36,850 nucleotides of DNA from Candidatus Pelagibacter sp. (GTDB lineage Bacteria; Pseudomonadota; Alphaproteobacteria; Pelagibacterales; Pelagibacteraceae): NCBI GenBank assembly GCA_028408025.1, contig JAOOKL010000001.1, positions 1 to 36,850 on the forward strand, read 5' to 3'. The notes under the pieces were generated by a model. The model was given only the letters and a program-made list of their open reading frames with translations. It was not told the origin of the DNA and did not search any database. The position numbers were made by a program, and so were the translations under genes. How positions within the stretch are numbered: position 1 is the stretch's first letter; each line of letters opens with the position of its first letter. This document shows positions 15,078 to 23,159 of the stretch, piece by piece.

Positions 15078-16166
15078 ATGGAAAAACAAAACTTCTATGA
15101 TCTGAGTTTTAATCAACTTAAAACATTCTTAATTGATAAAGCTGAAGTTGAGTCAAAAAAAGCTAAGATGCGATCTCAACAGCTATTTAATGCCATTTAC
15201 AAAAAAAATATCAAAGATTTCGACGAGCTTACAACTTTTGGAGTAGAATTAAGAAACAAGATAAAAGATTTGATCAGTTTGGAAAAACCAAAAATTGTAG
15301 ATATCCAAAAATCAAAAGATGGAACAATTAAATTTCTTTTAGAGCTAAAGGATAAAAGAAATGTCGAAACAGTCCTTATCCCAGATAAATCTAAGAGCAG
15401 ATATACAATTTGTTTATCTGTTTCAGTAGGGTGTTATCTTTCGTGTGAATTTTGTGCAACTGCACAAATTTCTAAGAAATTGGTAAGGAATCTTACCCCT
15501 GGTGAAATTATTTCACAAATTGTTTTATGTAAGGATTATATTAATGATTGGTCTACACAAAAAAAAATTACTAATCAAGTTTTAATGGGTGAGGGCTCAC
15601 CTTTTTTAAATTTAGATAATGTCAAAATTGCCATAGACAATTCTAAAAATAAAGATGGTTTAGAATATGGAAGAACCAGAATAACTGTAAGTACTGTAGG
15701 TATTGGAACTAAAAAAGATAATATAAATGCTATTGAGTGGGCTGCAAATGAGTTAGACGTTTATCTTGCATGGAGTTTACATAGTTCAATACCAAAACAT
15801 AGATCAGAGCTAATGCCTATCAATGATAAATATTCAATTAATTTGTTAATACCTCAATTAAAAAAATATTATGAAAAAACAAAATTACCAATTTTTATTG
15901 AGTGGATATGTTTAGATGAAAATTTAACAAATGATCATGCAAAAGAATTAATTAAGATTATGAAAAAAGTACCCTCAAAACTTAATTTAATTGAATTTAA
16001 TCCACTAACTAACAAAAATTTTAAAGCTGCAACCCAGGAAAATATAGATAAATTTTCAAAGATTATACAAGATGCTGGATTTTTATCTTTGTTTAGAAGA
16101 AGTAGAGGAAGAGATATTAATGCTTCATGTGGTTCTTTGGCAAATAAAAAAGCATTAAATAATTAA
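15078..16166 (+). CDS. rlmN: 23S rRNA (adenine2503-C2)-methyltransferase, radical SAM
   Basis: A 362-residue radical-SAM methyltransferase of the RlmN family, which methylates A2503 of 23S rRNA and A37 of some tRNAs. The [4Fe-4S] motif C-x3-C-x2-C is Cys119, Cys123 and Cys126 (GCYLSCEFCATAQ). The covalent-intermediate Cys sits at about residue 351 in RGRDINASCGSL. VETVLIPD and LHSSIPKHRSELMPIN match family blocks. The SAM-binding motif, normally GMGEP, reads GEGSP at 171-175, so the glutamate has moved and a Ser precedes the Pro. The rest is intact, and I expect a working enzyme or a close paralogue. It follows the free-standing small gene and starts the rlmN-rmuC-sbcB run. Confidence 0.9.
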   Translation: MEKQNFYDLSFNQLKTFLIDKAEVESKKAKMRSQQLFNAIYKKNIKDFDELTTFGVELRNKIKDLISLEKPKIVDIQKSKDGTIKFLLELKDKRNVETVLIPDKSKSRYTICLSVSVGCYLSCEFCATAQISKKLVRNLTPGEIISQIVLCKDYINDWSTQKKITNQVLMGEGSPFLNLDNVKIAIDNSKNKDGLEYGRTRITVSTVGIGTKKDNINAIEWAANELDVYLAWSLHSSIPKHRSELMPINDKYSINLLIPQLKKYYEKTKLPIFIEWICLDENLTNDHAKELIKIMKKVPSKLNLIEFNPLTNKNFKAATQENIDKFSKIIQDAGFLSLFRRSRGRDINASCGSLANKKALNN

Positions 16167-16183
16167 ATGTTATATAATGTATT

Positions 16184-17212
16184 ATGGATTCGTTAATAAG
16201 TTTAGTAGTAGTATTGCTTCTAACTGCTAATTTGGCTGGTTTAGTAATACTTTTAAAACGAAAACAACCTGAACAAACAAATAATGAGCAAATATTTAAA
16301 GATGAAGTTAATTCTTTAAAAAATTCCTTCAGTCAATCTTTTGGATCTATGAGCAAAGAAATTGCAAAAGATATGACTGGAGCCCTAACTAAAGTTGATG
16401 AAAAAGTTTCAGTATTTAACCAACAAGTTAGTGAATTAAATAAAAGCCAAGATAATTTCAGCAGAATTTTAAGTGGTGTTAAAACATACGGCACACTAGC
16501 TGAATTTGGATTGGGTGCTCTTCTTAAGGATTTATTACCATCATCACAATTTATAGCTAATGCAAAAATGAAAGATGATACATCCGAGACAGTGGAATTT
16601 GCGATCAAACTCCAAGATGTCCTTTTACCTATTGATAGTCATTGGCCTGTTGAAAAATATAAAGCAATTGATGATGCATTTAACGCGAATGATAAAGATG
16701 CTCAAGCAGAAGCTAGAAAAGACTTAGCTGCAGCTTTCAGATTAAAAGCTAAAACGGTTCACACAAAATATATAGCTCCTCCAAAAAGTACTGATTTTGC
16801 AATTGTTTATGTTCCAACAGAGGGACTGTTTTCTGAACTTTCAAGTTATAGGGATCCAAAAACAAAAGAATTATTGCTTCAAGAACTCAGAACAAAATAT
16901 AAAGTAACAGTTTCAGGCCCTAATACATTATCAGCTTTGTTACAATCTTATCATTTAGGATTTCAAACCCTCAAGGTCCAACAACATGCTACTCAAATAT
17001 ATAGTGATCTAAGAAATATAAGCTCCAGATTTGAAAAACATTTTGATGGCATTAAAGATCTAAGAAAGAAATTAGAACAAGCCATGACTGCAACCGATGG
17101 TTTTGGAAGAGATGCTAGATCAATAATGAATACACTGGGAAATATTAAAGATCCTGAACAGGTAACAGACTCCTTGAAAGAAAATCCAGAAAAGATAAAA
17201 GTTCTTAAGTAA
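16184..17212 (+). CDS. rmuC: DNA recombination protein RmuC family
   Basis: A 342-residue RmuC-family protein, associated with limiting DNA rearrangement, and containing a PD-(D/E)XK-like nuclease fold. The N-terminus is a hydrophobic anchor (about residues 4-24, VVVLLLTANLAGLVILL), then a coiled-coil region of about 35 to 95. Next is the nuclease-like core with YGTLAEFGLGALLKDLLP, VEFAIKLQDVLLPIDSHWPVEKY and DFAIVYVPTEGLFSEL, all characteristic of RmuC. It is shorter than the E. coli protein, mostly by trimmed coiled coil. It is 17 bases after rlmN and nine bases before sbcB, so these three are likely cotranscribed, with DNA repair the shared theme of the last two. Confidence 0.88.
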   Translation: MDSLISLVVVLLLTANLAGLVILLKRKQPEQTNNEQIFKDEVNSLKNSFSQSFGSMSKEIAKDMTGALTKVDEKVSVFNQQVSELNKSQDNFSRILSGVKTYGTLAEFGLGALLKDLLPSSQFIANAKMKDDTSETVEFAIKLQDVLLPIDSHWPVEKYKAIDDAFNANDKDAQAEARKDLAAAFRLKAKTVHTKYIAPPKSTDFAIVYVPTEGLFSELSSYRDPKTKELLLQELRTKYKVTVSGPNTLSALLQSYHLGFQTLKVQQHATQIYSDLRNISSRFEKHFDGIKDLRKKLEQAMTATDGFGRDARSIMNTLGNIKDPEQVTDSLKENPEKIKVLK

Positions 17213-17221
17213 ACATAAATT

Positions 17222-18643
17222 ATGTCTAACTTTGTCTTTTACGATTTTGAGACCAGCTCTTCTAATAAACATTGGGGTCAAATAATTCAAATTGGCGCTG
17301 TATTAACTAATGATAATTTAGACGAACTAGATCGTTTTGACTCAAGATGTAGATTAAGTCCAGGAATTATTCCTGAAGCAATGGCTTTGATTGTAAATAA
17401 AACTTCACCTTTGATGTTAAAAAATTCTAATCTTTCCCATTATGAAATGATAAGACAATTTGTTGAAACTTTAAAAAGATGGGGCAAGGCAACTTATATC
17501 GGTTTTAACAGCATTGAATTTGATGAAGAATTTTTAAGAAGTACACTATTTCAAACATTGGAATACCCATATATTACTAGTACTAACGGCAATAAAAGAG
17601 GAGATATGTTAAGTTTAGCGCGTGCAGCAAATCTTTATTATCCTAATACACTAAAAAATTCTAAAAATGAAAAAGGAAATGATGTTTATAAATTAGATCA
17701 AATGGCTCCTTTAAATGGAATTGATCATGGAAATGCTCACAGTGCTATAGGAGATGTTTTGGCAACTGTTGGTATCGCTAAATTAATTTCAAAAAAAGCT
17801 CCAAATGTTTGGAAAGCTAGTCAACTCACTTTAGATAAAAATCACTCTCTTGAATTGATAAAAAAAGAAAAATTATTTTGTACTAATGAGTATTTTTATG
17901 GTCGTAGTAGACCTTATGTTCAAACCTTTGTTTGCCAACATCCACAATACCAGTGGCCACTTTGTTTTGATTTGAAGCATGATCCTTCTCCTTATTTAAA
18001 AATGCCAATTAAAGAATTAACAGCTGCCATGAAAAAACAACCTAAATTTATAAGAACTCTTAGGCATAATAAGCATCCTGTAATAATGAATCCTTCATAT
18101 GCGGAAAAATTTGAAGAATATAAAATGATTGGGATATCAAAATTAGAAAGTAGAGCTAAAATGATTAAAAATAGTAAAGATTTTGGAGATAAAATTACTT
18201 CAATCAAACGATCTGAAATTGAAGAAAAAGAACAAACAAAATCACAAGAAGATCTTTATAACGAGGAAAGTATTTATGCTAAATTTACTTCTCCAGAAGA
18301 TAACAAAATCATGCCTGAATTTCATAAAGTCGATTGGGATAAAAAATTAATTGTAATCTCAAAGTTTAAAGATGATAGATTGCAGTATTTTGGAAAAAAA
18401 CTTCTCTATAAAGAAAAACCTGAACTTTTAAGTAAAACAGATTATAATTTAATTCATAAAGATACTGCTAAAAAACTCTTAAGCACAAATAATGAAAAAT
18501 GGAACACTATTCCAAGAACCTATTCTGAAATAGATACCCTAAGAGCAAAATTTGAAAAAGAAGATCGGCCTGAGAACTTAGTTATTCTTGATGAAATTAA
18601 CGCATACGTTGAAGAGTTAGAAAAAATTTACTCTTCTGCATAG
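17222..18643 (+). CDS. sbcB: exodeoxyribonuclease I
   Basis: A 473-residue exonuclease I, a 3'-5' single-strand-specific DNase of the DEDDh (DnaQ) superfamily. The N-terminus FVFYDFETSSSN holds the first Asp and Glu of the DEDD set. IGFNSIEFDEEFLR holds the second Asp, and the third motif is HSAIGDVLATVGIAK with His and Asp. YKLDQMAPLNGIDHGNAHSA resembles E. coli SbcB closely. Residues 200 to 470 form the SH3-like and helical domains that complete the ring around DNA. Length is normal. It lies downstream of rmuC and upstream of the thioredoxin gene on the same strand. Confidence 0.92.
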   Translation: MSNFVFYDFETSSSNKHWGQIIQIGAVLTNDNLDELDRFDSRCRLSPGIIPEAMALIVNKTSPLMLKNSNLSHYEMIRQFVETLKRWGKATYIGFNSIEFDEEFLRSTLFQTLEYPYITSTNGNKRGDMLSLARAANLYYPNTLKNSKNEKGNDVYKLDQMAPLNGIDHGNAHSAIGDVLATVGIAKLISKKAPNVWKASQLTLDKNHSLELIKKEKLFCTNEYFYGRSRPYVQTFVCQHPQYQWPLCFDLKHDPSPYLKMPIKELTAAMKKQPKFIRTLRHNKHPVIMNPSYAEKFEEYKMIGISKLESRAKMIKNSKDFGDKITSIKRSEIEEKEQTKSQEDLYNEESIYAKFTSPEDNKIMPEFHKVDWDKKLIVISKFKDDRLQYFGKKLLYKEKPELLSKTDYNLIHKDTAKKLLSTNNEKWNTIPRTYSEIDTLRAKFEKEDRPENLVILDEINAYVEELEKIYSSA

Positions 18644-18677
18644 TTGACTTTAAAGAATAAATATTTATTTATTGATT

Positions 18678-18989
18678 ATGATAAAAGTTACAGATGATAC
18701 TTACGAAAACTTTGTAAAAACAGGAAGCAAAACCAAAATTTTAAAGCTAGGAGCTACTTGGTGCAATCCTTGCCAAATGGCTATTCCTCCTTGTAATGAA
18801 TTAGCAGAAGAACTAAAGAATGATTTTGAAATTGGAGAGTTAGATATTGAAGAGTCAGCAAATACACCTGTTATGCTTTCCTGTAAAGGTGTGCCCTTAT
18901 TTGTTAAATTCAAAGAGGGAAAAGAAGTTTCTAGAAAAGTTGGCTGGCCAGGAAAACAAGAATTAAAAAATTGGATTACAAGTTCTTAG
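18678..18989 (+). CDS. thioredoxin-like protein with WCNPC active site
   Basis: A 103-residue cytoplasmic thioredoxin-fold protein. The active site is WCNPC (Trp28 to Cys32) with Asn in place of the Gly of classical WCGPC. The cis-proline loop is GVPLF. Start ATG 18678 is chosen; an in-frame TTG at 18672 would add two residues. The Asn may shift the redox potential or partner choice, so I leave the symbol empty. In several alphaproteobacteria a trxA follows folC, and here the gene is convergent with folC with a four-base overlap. It likely reduces disulfides in target proteins using a thioredoxin reductase. Confidence 0.8.
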   Translation: MIKVTDDTYENFVKTGSKTKILKLGATWCNPCQMAIPPCNELAEELKNDFEIGELDIEESANTPVMLSCKGVPLFVKFKEGKEVSRKVGWPGKQELKNWITSS

Positions 18990-20248
18990 TTTTTATTTAA
19001 AATATTTCCACAATTATAGAGACTGCCAAAACAAACTATAATTTTTTTTTCATTATTGCTTATTTTTTTTAAGGCCTCTTTAACATTTCGACACTCTTCT
19101 GAATTAATTTTATTCTTAATAGCAATCTTATTTAGTTCTTTTGCTGTTACAGAACTATTCTCATTTTCAATAGCCACAGTGAATATTTTTTTAAATAAAT
19201 TTTTCAATTCTTTGATAAATAAATCTGGTTCTTTATTTTTTGTCATTGACCAAATACCATATTTTGGCAATTTTAACTTTTTTAGATAATCATATAAATT
19301 TTTAGCATCAGCAGGAGCATGTGCACCATCGATCATTATTATTTCATTTTTGTGCAACATTTTTTTGATTTTACCATTTTTTAAATAATTAAATCTTCCT
19401 GGGAAAGTTAGAGTTGGTAAAGTTTTTTCAATTATTTTTTTGCTGATTTTTAAATCTAAAGCTATTTTTATTGCATGACCAATATTTTCAAACATGCCTT
19501 TCGAGTGTACATTGTTAGTATTAAGTTTGATCTTAGTTTTTTTATCTTGATAAAAATAATGATTACTTTTTTTGATTAATTTCCAAGCACTAGGGTAATT
19601 AATTTTACTTTTATTTTTTTTTAAATGAACTTTTATTTTTTTTAATACATAAGGCGTTTGTTTACCTATATAGATATTTGAAAAATTGTTCAAATATCCC
19701 ACATCTTCGTGAATTATTTCATTAAGAGTTTTCTTTTTGAGAAATATTTTATGCTGAAGATTTATATTTACAACAATTTGGGCGAGAGGAAAATCAAAGA
19801 TATTTCCGCAGTCGTGTTTCCATAAAGCACCAGTTTCAATTAAGTGGAAGTCCACATTAAGTTTTGATGCATTTATTACATATATCAAAGTAAGTACTTC
19901 ATAAATTGTTAGCGGTATCTTTAATCTTTCAATTTCTTTAATAGTATCTTTAATTTCTTTATGAGTTAAATATCTTTTTCCCATATAAAATCTTTCTCTA
20001 ATATCTTGAATTGAAGGTGAGATATAAGTTGATACAGTTTGACCGTTAGCCTCTATAAAACTTTTCAAAGATGATAAAGTTGTAAATTTTCCAGATTCTC
20101 CTAAAATACTAATTACATTATTAATTTTTTTTTCTGGATGACCAAGCTTTGATAAAGCTAATTTAATTCTTTTTAGGCCAAATTTAATTCTTTTATTAAA
20201 AAGTTTATGTTTAGCTAGCTGATTGTAGAGTGCGTTGGACTGAGACAT
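18986..20248 (-). CDS. folC: folylpolyglutamate/dihydrofolate synthase, divergent
   Basis: A 420-residue Mur-ligase-family protein in the folC position after accD. FolC adds glutamate to dihydropteroate and to folates. Recognisable parts are the N-terminal LGHPEKKINNVISILG, FPGRFNYL and IDGAHAPADAKNLYDYL. However, the P-loop is GESGKFT (50-56) rather than GTNGKGS. ETGALWKHDCGN replaces E-x-G-x-G-G-R-x-D-A-T-N, QH replaces D-H, and the E-K-A-G segment with the carbamylated lysine reads E-D-V-G (Asp182). It may be altered or inactive. I start at ATG 20248; a GTG at 20260 is possible. It overlaps accD by 38 bases. Confidence 0.75.
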   Translation of the reverse strand: MSQSNALYNQLAKHKLFNKRIKFGLKRIKLALSKLGHPEKKINNVISILGESGKFTTLSSLKSFIEANGQTVSTYISPSIQDIRERFYMGKRYLTHKEIKDTIKEIERLKIPLTIYEVLTLIYVINASKLNVDFHLIETGALWKHDCGNIFDFPLAQIVVNINLQHKIFLKKKTLNEIIHEDVGYLNNFSNIYIGKQTPYVLKKIKVHLKKNKSKINYPSAWKLIKKSNHYFYQDKKTKIKLNTNNVHSKGMFENIGHAIKIALDLKISKKIIEKTLPTLTFPGRFNYLKNGKIKKMLHKNEIIMIDGAHAPADAKNLYDYLKKLKLPKYGIWSMTKNKEPDLFIKELKNLFKKIFTVAIENENSSVTAKELNKIAIKNKINSEECRNVKEALKKISNNEKKIIVCFGSLYNCGNILNKN

Positions 20249-21128
20249 TTGATGGATCACTTTTAGCTTTTGTCTCTGGTTTTTTCAATAAAACATTTAA
20301 AAGTATTCCAATTGAAGAATTTAAATATCTTCTTTCGACTATTAAATCTATGAATCCATGTTCTTTTGTAAATTCAGCTGTTTGAAAATTCTCAGGTAGA
20401 TTCTCTCTTACAGTATCTTTTATGACTCTGGCACCTGCAAATGCCACCATTGCAGACGGCTCGGAAATTATTATGTCCCCTAACATAGCCCATGATGCAG
20501 TCACACCTCCTGTAGTAGGATTTGTAAGAACTACAATAAAAGGAATATTATTTTTTTTTAATTCATTCACTGCAAGAGTTGTCCGAGTCATTTGAGTAAG
20601 AGCAATACATGACTCTTGCATTTTTTGCCCACCGGAACAACTAAAAAAAATAAACGGAGATTTTGACTCTATTGCATGTTGTGCGCCAGCTATAAATGCT
20701 TCACCAGAGGCTGCACCAAATGAGCCTCCCATAAATCTAAAATCTTGTGCTCCAACAACAACATCAATTTCATTCACTTTACCTTTAGAGATTAAAATAG
20801 CATCATCTTGTTTTGTTTTATTTCTGGCATCCTTTAATCTGTCTGTATATTTTTTACTATCAACAAAATTTAGTGGATCATCTTTTGGTAAAGGTGTTTT
20901 TAAAACTTCGTACTCGCCTTTATCGAAAAATAATTGAAATCTTTCTTTACACGATAATTTGTGATGAGCACCACACTTAGGACAACAATTAAAGTTTGAT
21001 TTGAGGTCCTCTTTATATATTAAGTTTTTACATCCACAAGTAGTCCACAGATTTTCTTCAACTTTTGAAGATTTTTTTTCAAAAAGGGATTTAATTTTTG
21101 GTTTTATAAATTTTGATATCCAATTCAT
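20211..21128 (-). CDS. accD: acetyl-CoA carboxylase carboxyltransferase subunit beta
   Basis: A 305-residue beta subunit of the carboxyltransferase half of acetyl-CoA carboxylase, which makes malonyl-CoA for fatty-acid synthesis. It works with AccA, AccB and AccC, which are not in this window. The zinc ribbon is near residue 30, then the crotonase-fold core follows with PFIFFSCSGGQKMQE, VLTNPTTGGVTASWAMLGDIIISEP and VIKDTVRENLPE. One oddity: the first zinc pair is C-x-C (TTCGCKN), one residue shorter than the usual C-x2-C; an extra Cys precedes the second pair (NCCPKC). It overlaps trpA by four bases (ATGA) and folC by 38. Confidence 0.93.
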   Translation of the reverse strand: MNWISKFIKPKIKSLFEKKSSKVEENLWTTCGCKNLIYKEDLKSNFNCCPKCGAHHKLSCKERFQLFFDKGEYEVLKTPLPKDDPLNFVDSKKYTDRLKDARNKTKQDDAILISKGKVNEIDVVVGAQDFRFMGGSFGAASGEAFIAGAQHAIESKSPFIFFSCSGGQKMQESCIALTQMTRTTLAVNELKKNNIPFIVVLTNPTTGGVTASWAMLGDIIISEPSAMVAFAGARVIKDTVRENLPENFQTAEFTKEHGFIDLIVERRYLNSSIGILLNVLLKKPETKAKSDPSNVSVQRTLQSAS

Positions 21129-21925
21129 GAGATTTTTCTCCTTAAACTGTATACCAATTTATCCAACTTTGTGACAGGATTTTGTTTTTTTTTGATAGAA
21201 TCCGTAATAGTTTTACATAATTGACTACCCACAACCAATCCATCAGCGTTTTTGAGGGAATATATAGTTTTATTGGTAATTCCAAAACCTATTACCAAGT
21301 TTTTTTTAGGGTTAATTCTTTTGATCTTATTATAGTTTTGAAGAATTTGTTTGGGCGAAACTTTAAGTTTACCACCAGTTGTAGATAACATTGAAATATA
21401 ATAAATCATGTCATGAGAGTCTTTTATAATCTTTCTCATTCTTTCTTTTGATGTTGTTGGAGACAATAATTGAATAAAATTTATTGATTTTTTTTTACAT
21501 TTATGTGCAAAATATTTATTTTCCGGATATGGAAGATCAACAATAATTAAACCATCCACACCAGAAGCTTTGCAATTATTTAAAAAATTATTTTCTCCAT
21601 TTTGATAGATTAAATTAAAATAACCCATCAATATTAAAGGTTTATTAGGATTAGATTTTTTAAATTTTTTTACTATGTAAAAAACATCTTTAAGTTTTAT
21701 TCCATTCTTTAAAGCTCTATAAGAACTAGTCTGGATCTGTCCACCATCTGCAATTGGTGTGTTATGAGGAAAACCTAATTCTAAAATATCAGTATATTTT
21801 GAAATTGAATTTAATATTTTAATTGAATTTTTTTTTGTATTATCACCGGCAACTGTATAAGTTATAAGAGCTGGTCTCTTTTCTTTTCTACAATGTTCAA
21901 AAGCTAGGGTAATTTTTGATTTCAT
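21125..21925 (-). CDS. trpA: tryptophan synthase alpha chain, divergent
   Basis: A 266-residue TIM-barrel alpha subunit that cleaves indole-3-glycerol phosphate to indole in the TrpA2B2 complex. Both catalytic acids are at their standard positions: Glu49 in ILELG and Asp60 in PIADG. The phosphate loop keeps GFGI. Yet the block usually reading ELG-x-PFSDP-x-ADG is ELGFPHNTPIADG, and the active-site loop S-R-x-G-V-T-G reads SMLSTTGGK. It overlaps trpB and accD by four bases each, so the stoichiometry is translationally coupled. The call is secure at family level, but specificity may have shifted, together with that of TrpB. Confidence 0.85.
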   Translation of the reverse strand: MKSKITLAFEHCRKEKRPALITYTVAGDNTKKNSIKILNSISKYTDILELGFPHNTPIADGGQIQTSSYRALKNGIKLKDVFYIVKKFKKSNPNKPLILMGYFNLIYQNGENNFLNNCKASGVDGLIIVDLPYPENKYFAHKCKKKSINFIQLLSPTTSKERMRKIIKDSHDMIYYISMLSTTGGKLKVSPKQILQNYNKIKRINPKKNLVIGFGITNKTIYSLKNADGLVVGSQLCKTITDSIKKKQNPVTKLDKLVYSLRRKIS

Positions 21926-23148
21926 CTTATATAAGATCCTAATTTTTGTTTAATAATGTCTTTATCTTTAATGCTATCACCGCAAGAATTAACAATAATT
22001 ATCTCAGAAGATTTTAACTTAGGTGCTATCTTAATTGCTTCAGCAAAAGCATGTGAAGGTTCAAGCGATGGAGAAATATTTTCTAATTTAGAAACTAATT
22101 GATAAGCTTTTAAAGCTTCCTCATCTGTTGCAGATACATATCTAGCACGTTTTGTATCTTTTAAGAAACAATGTAGGGGCGAAATTCCAGGGTACATAAG
22201 CCCCGCCGAACAAGATTCTATAGATCCTATTTGTCCTTCTTTATCTTGAATTACGTATTGAGCAGCTCCGTGTAAAATTCCTACCTTAGATCCATTTGTT
22301 AAGGGAGCGGCATGAAGCTTGCTATTTTGAGGTCCACCTGCTTCAATTCCAATAAATTCTGCATTTGTATCCATGAATTCATTCCAAAAACCCATAGCAG
22401 AACTTCCACCTCCAACGCAATTCAAAAGTTTTAACTTATTAGGTATTCTTCCAAATTCATCTTTAATTTGTTTTATAAGTTCCCTTGAAATTTGTGCTGT
22501 ACTAAATGCGCAAATTTTTATAAATATATTTGGACCCACTGTTGATCCCACACACATATGAGTAGTGTTACAATTTGAAACCCAATAACGCATACATTCA
22601 CTAACAGCATCAACTAAAGTTTGGCTTCCCGTTGTCACAGGAACGATTTCAGCACCATTTTTTTTCATAGCTTCTACATTCGGTCTTTGCCTTTTTATAT
22701 CTCTTGAACCCATAAAAATTTTACATTTAAGTCCAAATTTTTTTGCTGCCATAGCAAGCATTTTTCCGGCATAGCCAGCTCCCGTGTCTCCTACAATGTA
22801 TTTTTTACCAGCTCTTTTAGCAATAAGGCAATGCACTGTTGCATTATAAATTTTATGGGCCCCACCATTTGCTTCTGATACCACCTTTGCATAGATTTGT
22901 GCTCCACCTAAATGTTCTGTTAAATTTTCAAGTTTAATAAAAGGAGTAGGAGCTCCAACATAGTTTTTAAAATGGTAATCTCTTTCTTTTAAGAATTTTT
23001 TATCTTTCCTCAACTTTGCAAATAACTTGGTTAAATCATCAATAGGTTTTTTTAGAGTTTCAGGAATGAAATTTCCACCAAATTTACCACCATACATATA
23101 GTTTTTATCATGTTGATCAATGAGCGGTATGCCTTTTTTAATTTTCAT
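21922..23148 (-). CDS. trpB: tryptophan synthase beta chain, divergent
   Basis: A 408-residue PLP-dependent beta subunit, which joins indole to serine. The Schiff-base lysine (Lys99, Salmonella Lys87) is present in GGAHKIYN, and the phosphate-binding glycine loop reads GGGSSAMG (246-253). But the almost invariant K-R-E-D-L-N-H-T-G-A-H-K block reads KVVSEANGGAHK. The catalytic E-T-G-A-G-Q-H-G is DTGAGYAG with Asp121 replacing Glu109, and the pyridine-contacting Ser377 is replaced by Cys389 (NSCGDS for NLSGRGDKD). Length is normal and the gene is intact. The family is clear, but the reaction may not be the textbook one. It lies 11 bases after pyrF. Confidence 0.85.
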   Translation of the reverse strand: MKIKKGIPLIDQHDKNYMYGGKFGGNFIPETLKKPIDDLTKLFAKLRKDKKFLKERDYHFKNYVGAPTPFIKLENLTEHLGGAQIYAKVVSEANGGAHKIYNATVHCLIAKRAGKKYIVGDTGAGYAGKMLAMAAKKFGLKCKIFMGSRDIKRQRPNVEAMKKNGAEIVPVTTGSQTLVDAVSECMRYWVSNCNTTHMCVGSTVGPNIFIKICAFSTAQISRELIKQIKDEFGRIPNKLKLLNCVGGGSSAMGFWNEFMDTNAEFIGIEAGGPQNSKLHAAPLTNGSKVGILHGAAQYVIQDKEGQIGSIESCSAGLMYPGISPLHCFLKDTKRARYVSATDEEALKAYQLVSKLENISPSLEPSHAFAEAIKIAPKLKSSEIIIVNSCGDSIKDKDIIKQKLGSYIR

Positions 23149-23159
23149 TATTTATTCTT

